Of a stretch of 64,000 nucleotides of DNA, positions 42,547 to 51,273 are shown one piece after another (position 1 is the first letter of the stretch; the number at the start of each line of letters is the position of its first letter). The DNA lies in assembly GCF_009939295.1 (NCBI RefSeq), contig NZ_WVIC01000002.1, positions 72,407 to 136,406 on the forward strand, given 5' to 3'. The position numbers and the translations under genes are program-made. The notes beneath the pieces were generated by a model that was not told the origin of the DNA, made no database searches, and was given only the letters and a program-made list of their open reading frames with translations. The DNA is from Petrachloros mirabilis ULC683 (lineage in GTDB: Bacteria; Cyanobacteriota; Cyanobacteriia; Thermosynechococcales; Thermosynechococcaceae).

Positions 42547-42562
42547 AGGATGACATCATCCT
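42547..42562 (-). terminator. Perfect dyad at the psbA stop
   Basis: AGGATGA-CA-TCATCCT is a perfect palindrome-like stem with a 2-nt centre, overlapping the first base of the psbA stop. It could stabilise the psbA mRNA 3' end or help termination. No U-run. Confidence 0.4.
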
Positions 42563-43644
42563 TAGCCGTGAATTGCAGGAGCGGTCAACGCCACAGGAAT
42601 TGCCTCACCCGCCGCCAAGTCAAGGGGGAAGTTGTGAGCATTGCGCTCGTGCATCACCTCGAAGCCCAAGTTGGCGCGGTTGAGCACGTCAGCCCAAGTG
42701 TTGATCACATTTCCTTGGGAATCAATAATTGACTGGTTGAAGTTAAACCCATTCAGGTTAAAGGCCATGGTGCTAATGCCCATCGCCGTAAACCAGATGC
42801 ACACCACCGGCCATGCACCCAAGAAAAAGTGCAGGGAGCGGCTGTTATTGAAGCTGGCATATTGGAAGATCAACCGACCAAAGTAACCGTGAGCAGCAAC
42901 GATGTTGTAGGTTTCTTCTTCTTGACCAAACTTGTAACCGTAGTTTTGAGACTCAACTTCAGTGGTTTCACGAATCAAGCTGGAGGTTACCAGAGAACCG
43001 TGCATAGCGGAGAACAGAGCGCCACCGAACACACCGGCCACACCGAGCATGTGGAAGGGGTGCATGAGGATATTGTGCTCAGCTTGGAACACGAACATGA
43101 AGTTGAAGGTACCGCTAATTCCCAAAGGCATCCCATCAGAGAAGGAGCCTTGACCTAGCGGATAGATTAAGAACACAGCCAAAGCCGCAGATAGTGGGGC
43201 AGAATAGGCCACACAAATCCAGGGACGCATCCCTAAGCGATAGCTGAGTTCCCACTGACGACCCATGTAGCAAGCCACACCCAGCAAGAAGTGGAACACA
43301 ATGAGCTGGTAAGGACCACCATTGTAAAGCCACTCATCGAGAGAAGCCGCTTCCCAAATGGGGTAAAAGTGCAGGCCGATGGCATTAGAGGAAGGTACCA
43401 CCGCCCCAGAAATGATGTTGTTGCCGTAAATCAAAGAACCAGCAACCGGTTCACGGATTCCGTCAATGTCTACGGGAGGCGCAGCCACAAAAGCAATGAT
43501 GAAGCAAATGGTCGCGCTCAATAGCAGAGGGATCATCAGTACCCCAAACCAGCCAATATAAAGGCGGTTATTGGTGCTGGTAATCCAGCCACAAAATCGA
43601 TCCCAAGCATTGGCGCCTTCGCGTCTTTCAAGGGTTGTTGTCAT
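42562..43644 (-). CDS. psbA: Photosystem II D1 protein, D1:1-type (Gln130)
   Basis: 360 residues from ATG 43644 ([20 protein letters not shown]), the normal D1 length; the in-frame upstream start at 43671 is rejected. D1 carries one side of the photosystem II reaction centre in the thylakoid and binds P680, pheophytin, QB and Mn cluster ligands. Visible: Gln130 in YMGRQWEL, the His in MHPFHMLG (QB/non-haem iron region), [13 protein letters not shown] with His332, Glu333, Asp342 and Ala344, and a 16-residue C-terminal extension (AGEAIPV...) removed by CtpA. Gln130 marks the low-light type found in D1:1, rather than Glu130 of high-light forms. Confidence 0.99.
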   Translation of the reverse strand: MTTTLERREGANAWDRFCGWITSTNNRLYIGWFGVLMIPLLLSATICFIIAFVAAPPVDIDGIREPVAGSLIYGNNIISGAVVPSSNAIGLHFYPIWEAASLDEWLYNGGPYQLIVFHFLLGVACYMGRQWELSYRLGMRPWICVAYSAPLSAALAVFLIYPLGQGSFSDGMPLGISGTFNFMFVFQAEHNILMHPFHMLGVAGVFGGALFSAMHGSLVTSSLIRETTEVESQNYGYKFGQEEETYNIVAAHGYFGRLIFQYASFNNSRSLHFFLGAWPVVCIWFTAMGISTMAFNLNGFNFNQSIIDSQGNVINTWADVLNRANLGFEVMHERNAHNFPLDLAAGEAIPVALTAPAIHG

Positions 43645-43710
43645 AGTCAATAAATCCGAATGAATGGACACAGTATGACGATTAAACGAGCCATGACTAC
43701 AGGCATCTCA

Positions 43711-43739
43711 GATATGTCGCTCTCATAAATGTATGTAAA
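43711..43739 (-). promoter_or_regulatory. Candidate psbA promoter
   Basis: On the minus strand, TTTACA (43739-43734) lies 17 bp before CATATC (43716-43711), giving a sigma70-like spacing and a leader of about 60 nt before the psbA ATG. The -10 match is weak. The region from 43745 to 43880 is AT-rich and holds no gene. Confidence 0.4.
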
Positions 43740-43938
43740 GTAATATTGAGCGAAGATGGCCTATCGTTGCAGACTCATGGGTCTTATATTAAGCAATTAA
43801 ACTTTATATCCAGAAAGATTAGAAAAGAATCTATGAATTTATTTACGAAAGTAAATATTCTATTATAGAAAAATTAAGATATGACTCACAATGTTAAAAG
43901 TCCCCCGCTTCAAACAAGTCACAAGCTGCTCCGAGCTT

Positions 43939-44187
43939 TTATTGCCGTACATAGATTGCTAACAAGCCGCCCAGAAAAGAGCCAATGCCACCATGCTCAA
44001 TTCCGGAGTTGCCAATATCGACTAATTTTCCATTTGCCAGTTCATAGCGATGGCCATTTTTAGGCAACGCCATAAACTCCTCATCAGTCCAGAATCTTGC
44101 GCCGCCGTTGTCATCCGTCAAGTCTCCTGAGCGTTGCTCACCGTTTTCAGCGTGGCATGGTGAATCAAGGATCGTGACCGTCCTCAA
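43939..44187 (-). pseudogene. Truncated Uma2-family endonuclease remnant
   Basis: 82 residues. The N-terminus of Uma2 (DUF820) is recognisable: WTDEEFMALPKNGHRYELAN, GKLVDIGNSGIEHGGI and LGGLLAIYVRQ, followed at once by TAA. The family is usually about 190 residues and the catalytic PD-(D/E)XK residues lie further downstream, so this copy cannot be active. No continuation is seen in the AT-rich DNA towards psbA. Uma2 genes are very common, often mobile or decaying, in cyanobacteria. Confidence 0.8.
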
Positions 44188-44228
44188 TGCTGCTATCGAA
44201 CTGTGCAGAATTTAGGGTGAGGGCTACA

Positions 44229-44389
44229 AAAGTGGGATGCGCCCCCCCTAGCCCCCCTCGCGCAGCGTGCCCGAAGGGAGTAATTCTGGGGGGAAATGAG
44301 CAGAGTTTTTGGCTTTCTCCCCCCAATTTTGGGGGGTCGGGGGGGCTAATGCAGGGATGAATGAGGCTTTTTAGACGGCCTCTTAGGCT
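44229..44389. repeat. Dispersed intergenic repeat, copy A
   Basis: About 150 bp beginning GCGCCCCCCCTAGCCCCCCT and passing CTCCCCCCAATTTTGGGGGG to GGGGGGCTAATGCAGGGATG, ending near TTTTTAGACGGCCTC. Copy B (52630-52790) matches in inverted orientation with only a handful of changes. It is rich in C/G runs with hairpin potential. The rest of the 44188-44457 gap has no gene. Confidence 0.88.
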
Positions 44390-44457
44390 TTTCAGCTATG
44401 TGTGCGTTAACCAGAACTTTCTCAACCAACGGTCTGCTTGCTTGAATAAGCTGCCTG

Positions 44458-45024
44458 CTACTCTGTCAGAGGTGATGGAATCCAATATTCTGGACGACAG
44501 TTGTTCTGAATCACTTGCTCAAAGACCTTAATGAGCCAGTCCTCAAAAGAGTTAGCAATAACGTACTCTTGCCACTCTTCAAACAAATAGTCATGTTGGC
44601 TGTCGAGCACTTTGTACTCTGAATTGGCATAGGCGGTGACATCAAAACTGCAAAAATCACCACTCAAGAATTGACCTAGATAACAAAATCCAATATATTT
44701 CTTTTCGCCATCTTCTTCAACATAAATTTTATCTGTATCTTCATTGAAGGGTACAATACTGCTGGTGCTTTGAATCAGTAGCCCACTATCCGCCCAAGGT
44801 GGCGTCATATTGTACAGTGGCTGGTCACGACAAAAAAGATGCGCTCCATTGCTCACTCTTAGAAACTCTTTGTAGCTGTTTGGCAGAACCAGTCCAAGCT
44901 CTTCTTCACAGCGATGAATGTCACCCTGAGTCGCAGGAGGGTTAAACTTAAACCCAAGTTGAATGTTCTGAGCATTGAGGATCTGTTGTGCCTGCTCAAC
45001 TTTCTCTGATAACCAATTCATCAT
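44458..45024 (-). CDS. SMI1/KNR4 (SUKH) family protein
   Basis: 188 residues. It has the SUKH pattern: FNPPATQGDIHRCEEELGLV, LPNSYKEFLRVSNGAHLF, and a long acidic middle with YLGQFLSGDFCSFDVTAY and SFEDWLIKVFEQV. Known: many SUKH proteins are immunity proteins against contact or polymorphic toxins; others act in signalling. No toxin gene is seen near it, so an orphan immunity role is only a possibility. Flanked by the repeat A region and a 150-bp AT-rich gap. Confidence 0.82.
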   Translation of the reverse strand: MMNWLSEKVEQAQQILNAQNIQLGFKFNPPATQGDIHRCEEELGLVLPNSYKEFLRVSNGAHLFCRDQPLYNMTPPWADSGLLIQSTSSIVPFNEDTDKIYVEEDGEKKYIGFCYLGQFLSGDFCSFDVTAYANSEYKVLDSQHDYLFEEWQEYVIANSFEDWLIKVFEQVIQNNCRPEYWIPSPLTE

Positions 45025-45176
45025 ATGTAGCTTTAAAATTAAAATTGTTGGGTAATAAGCTTAAAAATCGTTTTTTGGCAATCATCTCAATGATTTTTCT
45101 GTTGAATTTCTGAAATTTATACTGTCTAAGTAGTTCAGCAACATATATCACTATCTGAATATTTTCTGACTGCCCA

Positions 45177-46478
45177 TTATTCCTGATTCAGGCGTCTTTG
45201 CCACTCGGTATCAATGGCATCTTGACGCTCGGCCTCTTGTTCCAGAAGGCTTTTTTCTGTGGTGTAGGTGAGGTTGTCAGAAGTAATGACAGACTGGTTG
45301 GCAAATTGCTGGGCATACCGCAGCTTTTGCTGAAGAGACTCATCCGATTGCTTCAGGCGCAAGACATAGGTTTGACGCTGTTGATTGCGTTGTTCGATCC
45401 GGTGATTTTGGCGCTGAATCCAGTAGTAGCGAATCAGGGGGACGCCTAAAAAGCCAATGCCGTAGGCCAGCAGCAGCCAGAAAATAGACTGCACAAAGGC
45501 AACGAGTCCCCCTAACTCTTGAGCCACTGCCCCATCTGCTAATAGACCTTGCAGCACGAGAGCACCAACCAAATTCACCGCACCGAGGCCAATGGCCATA
45601 AGTACCTGGCTAGAGCTGGCTTGACTAAACTTCCAGGGTTGCTCGACTAGGGCGGCTGGAACAGACTGTTGGGGAGTGTCAGCAGCGGTGGTTTGCAGCT
45701 GTGGAAATTGATAAATAATGTGTCCCTGGGGACTGACTTCTGGCTGGCCTTGGAAACGAACCAGGACAGGCAACATGTAATCCTCATCTTCGGGATTGTC
45801 TTCAGGCAAGTCTAGGTAGGGGGCAATTTGTTCGGCGGCTACTGCGCCTCGATGGTTGCGAATCACGGTGCCAATCAAGGCCCAGCGCCGGTCTTCTAAG
45901 TTGGCATTGGGGTTCCCGTCTCCAAATAAAAACGAGAAAATTGCCTCAAAGAAGTTCATCTCTTCCCCACCAGTCGTATTGCGGGGTGGGGGGCGTCGCC
46001 GACCCCGAGAGCCATAGGGGTTACCGGCAAAAAAGTAGAAAAAGGCATTGCGGATCATCAAGGATTGCAGCAAGCCAGAAGACCCATAGGAGCTGCGTCC
46101 TCGTCCGCTGCTGTTGCGATTGCCGGACATCAAAATAAGGGTGATGGCCAAGACAATCAAAACGATGGATACCAGCAAAAACACCCCGAACGAGATGCGA
46201 ATCAAGTAAAACAAAATGCGCCAGACTTTTTCCCATCCTTCTTGAAGGCGCAGGCGCAGGAACTTGTTGCGCAGAATGGCTCGAAAACTGGGGGGAAACA
46301 GGTAGACGACTTCCCCCGATTCAGAAACTTGTAAATTACCGTTGGCGTTAGAGGCAAGAGCCAGTAAGCCCTGTTGGGTAAAGTTCACCTCTAAGCCAGT
46401 ATGGGTGGCAACATCACCAACGGTGACCCGATAGTTCAGTTGCTCCACGGCTTGCATGATTTTGGGTTCAAGCGTCAT
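45177..46478 (-). CDS. Conserved cyanobacterial/plastid membrane protein with two winged-helix-like units
   Basis: 433 residues. The N-terminal unit (LNYRVTVGDVATHTGLEVNF...VYLFPPSFRAI) and a second near the middle (IRNHRGAVAAEQIAPYLDLP...IIYQFPQLQ) look like related winged-helix folds, each ending in a YxFP strand. Membrane helices lie at about 80-115 (IRISFGVFLLVSIVLIVLAI), in a short region after 160, and at about 285-355 in two helices. The C-terminus is a coiled coil (SLQQKLRYAQQFANQ). The order matches a family conserved in cyanobacteria and chloroplasts whose role I cannot name. Confidence 0.7.
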   Translation of the reverse strand: MTLEPKIMQAVEQLNYRVTVGDVATHTGLEVNFTQQGLLALASNANGNLQVSESGEVVYLFPPSFRAILRNKFLRLRLQEGWEKVWRILFYLIRISFGVFLLVSIVLIVLAITLILMSGNRNSSGRGRSSYGSSGLLQSLMIRNAFFYFFAGNPYGSRGRRRPPPRNTTGGEEMNFFEAIFSFLFGDGNPNANLEDRRWALIGTVIRNHRGAVAAEQIAPYLDLPEDNPEDEDYMLPVLVRFQGQPEVSPQGHIIYQFPQLQTTAADTPQQSVPAALVEQPWKFSQASSSQVLMAIGLGAVNLVGALVLQGLLADGAVAQELGGLVAFVQSIFWLLLAYGIGFLGVPLIRYYWIQRQNHRIEQRNQQRQTYVLRLKQSDESLQQKLRYAQQFANQSVITSDNLTYTTEKSLLEQEAERQDAIDTEWQRRLNQE

Positions 46479-46608
46479 GGTTGAGCGAAGACAGCCTCAG
46501 AGCATTTGGCATGGGGTGGCGTGATCAGCACTCCCTTTCTCCAGTATATGAACTGGCGCAACGTCTCGCCCCGGATAGGCTGGGCTTGGCAACCAGGCAG
46601 TGGCTAAC

Positions 46609-47337
46609 TTAAAGAAAATGAGTGTGGTAAGCCTGGGGTGCTGGTTTGGGGTCGGGGGTGGAGTTTAAGATCTGTATGCCAAACCAGGCCAAGGCTGAAA
46701 CTGAGATCGCAGCCACGGGCACGATCATCAAGCTAGCGCGCAGACCCGCCTTGCCAGTGGCATGAGTCCCACTGGAGACGGTTCCTTTGGGGCTGACAAG
46801 ACTTTGGTTGTCTACTTCATGTACCGTATCGCCCAGGGTGGCCATTGCGACTCGGCGAGGAGGCAGGATCACGTCATCCAGGTTCACTTCGTCCATGCTG
46901 ACTAGGGTGGCCTTACTATCTACCAAGTGGGATTTAATGCTTTGGTAGGCAATGGAGTCGAGGTAGTTCACAAACTCACTCTTACTCATGGAAACGGTCA
47001 GGTATGAGGCTTGAATTTTCCGGCCAAAGCTAATGGTGTCGCCGTTTTTCAAGTCATGGGATTTGCAGCACTCTCCGTTGACATAGACGCCGTTGGCACT
47101 GGGTTTGCCCTCGGCATTCCCATCCATGACTCGGTAGCGATAGCGATGGGTGCCTGGAATCGGCATTCTTAAAAAGATGGCGTGCTGGCGAGAAATCGTA
47201 TCAAAATCAAGGGCGATCGCATTAGAGGGATCGCGTCCAATGGAATAGGCAGCAGCTTCGAGGGCAATTGCGCGGCGCTGGCCATCGTTAATGACCAACA
47301 AATGGCGTTCTTGGCAGTCTGGGGATGATCCACTCAT
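46609..47337 (-). CDS. FHA domain protein with C-terminal membrane helix
   Basis: 242 residues from ATG 47337 (MSGSSPDCQERH). The FHA domain (about 10-115) has SIGRDPSNAIALDFDTISRQ with phosphothreonine-binding Arg/Ser, then PSANGVYVNGECC and NGDTISFGRKIQAS. A linker is followed by one membrane helix (about 200-222, LMIVPVAAISVSALAWFGIQ) and a short tail. It probably recognises Thr-phosphorylated partners of Hanks-type kinases at the membrane; no kinase gene is in the window. Confidence 0.88.
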   Translation of the reverse strand: MSGSSPDCQERHLLVINDGQRRAIALEAAAYSIGRDPSNAIALDFDTISRQHAIFLRMPIPGTHRYRYRVMDGNAEGKPSANGVYVNGECCKSHDLKNGDTISFGRKIQASYLTVSMSKSEFVNYLDSIAYQSIKSHLVDSKATLVSMDEVNLDDVILPPRRVAMATLGDTVHEVDNQSLVSPKGTVSSGTHATGKAGLRASLMIVPVAAISVSALAWFGIQILNSTPDPKPAPQAYHTHFL

Positions 47338-47591
47338 GGTCTTAACCTTTGGCAAAGTTCCGCGATGGAGGGGCAACTCCTGATCTCAGGATGTCCACCT
47401 CCAGGGTTATTTCTATTCAGTCATCTCCATCCCCAAGCAGGTGTGATCTTGATCACGCTTGCTGGTGGGGACTGAACTACTCTGATAGGCCACGTAGCGT
47501 CAAATTTGAGAGGGCATGGGAGGAGCCTGGATGGGGTGTCCCTTTGACCAGAGTGAGATACTGAAGATAACAAACATGTAATCTGGTTGCT

Positions 47592-48248
47592 ATGGCCAAA
47601 TCAGATCCCAATCGTATCTTGCGACTGTTGCCCCTGGTAGCCGGTGGGCTGGGGGGCGTTTTGCTGTTTTGGAACCGTCTGATCACGGCTGATCTGACGC
47701 CCACTCAGTCGCGTTCTGATGCTTTGGGGGTGATTCTGAGTGCGCTCCTAATTTTGGTGGGGCTGCTCTGGCAGCGAGTGCAGCCTCGCATTCCAGATGC
47801 GGTGGAGTTGATGGGTTCAGAGGGGCTAGAGTGGTTGGAAGATCTACCGGCTGCGGTCAAAACGGAATTGGCTTGGGCATCCCATATTCTGCTGACCAAC
47901 ACGGTGACCCGCTCTGTGGTGATCTGGTATCGAGGCCAGGTTCTCTTGCGGCGAGGGGTGCTGGGGCCAACAGCAACGGTCACGCCGGGAGCTATTGTGC
48001 AGCGGGTACTGGAAAAACATAAGCCCGTGTACTTGGTGGATGTCAAACTCTATCCAGGGCGGGTGGAATTTGCCTACTTGCCTGCAAATGTTCAGGGTAT
48101 TATTTGCCAGCCCATTGGCCATGAAGGGGTGCTGATTCTAGGAGCCAACGCCCCCCGTAGCTATACGCAGCAGGATGAAATTTGGGTGGGGGCAATTGCA
48201 GATAAGCTAGACCATACGCTCAGGACGGTGTCTGTCCCTACCCTATGA
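47592..48248 (+). CDS. Cofactor assembly of complex C subunit B (DUF2930, CCB2/CCB4 type)
   Basis: 218 residues. Two N-terminal membrane helices (about 9-30 and 45-62), then a soluble domain with GLEWLEDLPAAVKTELAWAS, VVIWYRGQVLLRRG and IICQPIGHEGVLILGANAPR, a GAF-like core. This matches the CCB factors that attach heme ci covalently to cytochrome b6 in oxygenic phototrophs. The 3' end overlaps the stop of the convergent response regulator by 6 nt. Confidence 0.82.
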   Translation: MAKSDPNRILRLLPLVAGGLGGVLLFWNRLITADLTPTQSRSDALGVILSALLILVGLLWQRVQPRIPDAVELMGSEGLEWLEDLPAAVKTELAWASHILLTNTVTRSVVIWYRGQVLLRRGVLGPTATVTPGAIVQRVLEKHKPVYLVDVKLYPGRVEFAYLPANVQGIICQPIGHEGVLILGANAPRSYTQQDEIWVGAIADKLDHTLRTVSVPTL

Positions 48249-48881
48249 AGGGGGCTTGGATACTGAGGCCATTAACAGCGCTGCTTGGGTGCGATCGCGC
48301 AAGTTCAAGCCGCGCAAAATACTATTGACATGGTTTTTGACCGTCCGCTCTGCGATACAGAGTGCTTCAGCGATTTCACGATTGCTGTAGCCTTGAGCAA
48401 TTAAGGCCAGCACTTCCTGTTCGCGGGGGGTTAACTGTGCCAGTTCTGGGGACGGCAGCCCCTCAGAGGCAACAGGGTACAGCACTTTTTCAAACAGTCC
48501 TGGCCCAAACTGGGTATAGCCCTTAGCCACGGCTCGAACCGACTCTGCTAGCTCCTCCGAGGGGGTGTCTTTGAGTAAATATCCTCGGGCTCCCGCTTGC
48601 ATGGCCTGGGCAATATAGGCATCATCATCAAAAGTAGTCAGCACCAATACCTTGACATTGGGGGCTCGCTCTACCAGTATCCGCGTTGCTGCGACCCCAT
48701 CCATGATCGGCATCCGCACATCCATCAACACCACATCGGGCTGTAATTCTAGAGCCAAGTCTACGGCTCGTTGGCCATTGTCTGCCTCACCCACCACTTC
48801 TAGATCGAGCTTCGAGTCTAGCAGACTGCGCAGACCTTCGCGCACCAGGTTTTGATCATCCACTAAGAGCAACTGAATCAT
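48243..48881 (-). CDS. NarL/LuxR-type response regulator
   Basis: 212 residues. The receiver domain (1-120) has VDDQN, phospho-acceptor Asp54 in VVLMDVRMP, a Thr in LVLTTFDDD and Lys in LLKDTP. The C-terminal LuxR HTH has LTPREQEVLALIAQGYSNRE and AERTVKNHVNSILRGLN. The start overlaps the sensor kinase stop (ATGA at 48878-48881), so the pair is one transcript. The target genes are unknown. Confidence 0.95.
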   Translation of the reverse strand: MIQLLLVDDQNLVREGLRSLLDSKLDLEVVGEADNGQRAVDLALELQPDVVLMDVRMPIMDGVAATRILVERAPNVKVLVLTTFDDDAYIAQAMQAGARGYLLKDTPSEELAESVRAVAKGYTQFGPGLFEKVLYPVASEGLPSPELAQLTPREQEVLALIAQGYSNREIAEALCIAERTVKNHVNSILRGLNLRDRTQAALLMASVSKPPS

Positions 48882-50203
48882 GATGAAAGATGCGATCGCG
48901 GCAACGTCACTTGAACACTACATCCTTGTTCAGGCTGGCTAAACAGCTTAAAAGTTCCCCCCAGAGCCTCCGCCCGCTCTCGCATACTTTGCAGCCCAAA
49001 CCCCGTCGTATTTTGATCTAGATTAAACCCAGATCCATTGTCCTTAATATTGAGCTGAATCTCGCTCTCGTATTCCGCCAAGCTGAGACTCACCTGGGTG
49101 GCGTGACTGTGTTTGGCAATATTGGTAAGAGCCTCTTGGGTAATGCGATAGCAAGCAGTTGCCTGCTCTAGGGGTTGCTGGGTGTCTAGAGACAACTGCA
49201 CCGTGACCGGGATGGCCGTAGTGCCCTCAAATTCTTGAATCACTTGCCGCAGCGCATCTGTCAAGGATCGCTGTTGCAGGGGATGGGCTCGCAGCGTCGC
49301 CACTGATTGACGCACATTTTGGAGGGCATCCTTGCCCAGTTGTCGAGCTGTTTGCAAATGGTGGGTGGCCTGAGCCAAATTCTGGGACAACCACAGCGCC
49401 ACGTTTTCAAGCTGAATACTTTGGGCGGTCAAGGCATGACCCACAGAATCATGGATCTCACGGGCAATGCGGTTGCGCTCCTGGAGTGTGGCCTGATCTT
49501 CAATCAAGAGCGCGTACCGTCGCAACCGATCATGGGCCACTGCCAGTCGGTCTCGACTTTGGCGCTCAGTCAATAACGCCCCCACCATCAGCACCACAAA
49601 AATTAAAACCAAACCAAACAGCAGCGCCGAGTTGAGACTCAAGTTCAGCACCAGCGTTTGCACCTGTTCAGTGGATAGGCGGCGCATCGGAGCCGGAGGG
49701 CCAATTCGCTGCCCCACTTCATAAATGCGGCGAATCCCCAAAGCCAACCGAAGCAAAAAAGACCCGTAGGCCAGCCCCGCCACCAGCAGCCGCCCCCGCC
49801 AGGGAAACAGCAAGCACCCCCGAATCACCACAATCAGCAGCAAAGCCGAAAAGCTGTTGCTATTGCGCCCGCTTAACAGTCCCACCCACCCACTCAGGCC
49901 AAACCCCAGGGCAGTATAGGCAACCTGCTGCCACCGTCCCTGTCGCCAGGGCAACCGCAACCCCATCGCTGCAAACAGGCCAATGCCTAGGAAAACCCCC
50001 GCTGGCCAGGGTTCAATCCAACCGGTGTCCACCATCCAAGGGCGACGGCGTCCCCCTGTCCAAGGCGCTGAAAAAGTCGAGAGGACTGCGATGCCTAGCA
50101 AAATCCACTCTAAATACAGCAATAGGCGAAAGGGATGCTTAGGGTGCCGTACCCAGCCCAGGGCTGCCTCCCGAGAAGATGCAGAATGTTGCGGATGGGG
50201 CAT
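48878..50203 (-). CDS. NarX/DesK-type sensor histidine kinase
   Basis: 441 residues from ATG 50203 (MPHPQHS); a longer reading to 50281 covers the divergent gene's start. Five or six membrane helices fill residues 30-230 (LYLEWILLGIAVLSTF; LLLIVVIRGCLLFPWRGRLL; ALLFGLVLIFVVLMVGALLT). It then has the HisKA_3 dimerisation box with phospho-His in REIHDSVGHALT and HATPase N and G boxes (EALTNIAKHSHAT; IKDNGSGFN; FGLQSMRERAEALGG). No periplasmic loop is large, so the sensor may detect a membrane or intracellular signal. Confidence 0.92.
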   Translation of the reverse strand: MPHPQHSASSREAALGWVRHPKHPFRLLLYLEWILLGIAVLSTFSAPWTGGRRRPWMVDTGWIEPWPAGVFLGIGLFAAMGLRLPWRQGRWQQVAYTALGFGLSGWVGLLSGRNSNSFSALLLIVVIRGCLLFPWRGRLLVAGLAYGSFLLRLALGIRRIYEVGQRIGPPAPMRRLSTEQVQTLVLNLSLNSALLFGLVLIFVVLMVGALLTERQSRDRLAVAHDRLRRYALLIEDQATLQERNRIAREIHDSVGHALTAQSIQLENVALWLSQNLAQATHHLQTARQLGKDALQNVRQSVATLRAHPLQQRSLTDALRQVIQEFEGTTAIPVTVQLSLDTQQPLEQATACYRITQEALTNIAKHSHATQVSLSLAEYESEIQLNIKDNGSGFNLDQNTTGFGLQSMRERAEALGGTFKLFSQPEQGCSVQVTLPRSHLSS

Positions 50204-50243
50204 AAATTCCACAGATAGGAAGAGCCTCGAACTTGGGGGGCAG

Positions 50244-51188
50244 ATGCCAGCCTTCGGTATGTTAGGGGTAGCGCGGTTCAAAGCTCAACTTCACACCCGT
50301 GAAACCACACCTGTGAAACCGTACCTTACGGCTGATGGCTCCTACACCTTTTTCTCCGATACCTTCGGAGAAAGCTTTCATAGCTATTCTGGCGCACGCC
50401 AAGAAGCCCTGGGTAAATTTGTAGCGCCAACCCGCCTAACCGATTGTGCAACCCAAGCATCCAGCCTTTGCCTACTGGATGTCTGCTACGGCTTAGGCTA
50501 TAACACTGCCGCCGCCTTAGAGATGATTTGGCAAGTCAACCCAAGCTGCCATGTCTTGGTATGGGCCTTAGAGCTAGAAGCTGCGGTGCCTTTAGCAGCA
50601 GTCGCCCAGGGTTGGCTCTCAAGCTGGCCTCAGAGCATAGAAACCCCTTTAGCAACCCTGGCAGCAACCCATCAGGTTCAGACCCCCACTTTAGAAGCAC
50701 ACCTGATCCTAGGAGATGCTCGGCAAACGCTCTCAGCCTTAGTGAACCAGGGAATCCAAGCACAGGGGATCTTTTTAGATCCGTTTTCGCCCCCTCGCTG
50801 CCCCCAACTGTGGACGGTGGAATTTTTCCAGCTTTTGCGCCGATGCCTTGCCCCCCAGGGGCGGTTGGCCACCTACTCCTGTGCAGCGGCGGTGCGGGCA
50901 GGTCTTATAGAAGCTGGCTTTTGGGTCACAGAAAGTCCACCGGTGGGTCGACGTTCCCCTGGAACCGTGGCGGCTTTGACTCAATCTGAGGTTTTGCCCC
51001 TATCTCTTCAGGCTCAAGAGCATCTCCAAACTCGCGCAGCGGTTCCCTATCGAGATGCCACAGGCCAAGATGCTGCTGCCGAAATTGTACAACGGCGACA
51101 GCAGGAGCAGCAAAACTCGCCTCTAGCTTCAACCCAAGCCTGGAAAAAACGGTGGTTGGGGAACTCCAGTGCTTCACCATCAACGTAG
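50244..51188 (+). CDS. MnmC-like methyltransferase domain protein
   Basis: 314 residues from ATG 50244. A longer in-frame reading to 49983 overlaps the kinase on the other strand. It has the pattern of the N-terminal half of MnmC: PYLTADGSYTFFSDTFGESF, SYSGARQEALGKF, SAM-binding LLDVCYGLGYNTAAAL, LILGDARQTL, and DPFSPPRCPQLWTVEFFQL. Known: this domain methylates the 5-aminomethyl group of wobble U34 in tRNA; the FAD domain of MnmC is absent here. The ending is a low-complexity Gln/Ser-rich tail. Confidence 0.85.
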   Translation: MPAFGMLGVARFKAQLHTRETTPVKPYLTADGSYTFFSDTFGESFHSYSGARQEALGKFVAPTRLTDCATQASSLCLLDVCYGLGYNTAAALEMIWQVNPSCHVLVWALELEAAVPLAAVAQGWLSSWPQSIETPLATLAATHQVQTPTLEAHLILGDARQTLSALVNQGIQAQGIFLDPFSPPRCPQLWTVEFFQLLRRCLAPQGRLATYSCAAAVRAGLIEAGFWVTESPPVGRRSPGTVAALTQSEVLPLSLQAQEHLQTRAAVPYRDATGQDAAAEIVQRRQQEQQNSPLASTQAWKKRWLGNSSASPST

Positions 51189-51273
51189 TCTGGCCGATGC
51201 TGACCACAAATTTCCGTCAAAGCTCCTAGATGCGCGGTATACTCCGTTGGTGTTGACTGGCTAGAAATCAGGC

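Noticed and set aside
43881-44063. Plus-strand 60-codon frame upstream of psbA
   Set aside because: It overlaps the Uma2 remnant antisense, lacks a ribosome site and has no recognisable features.
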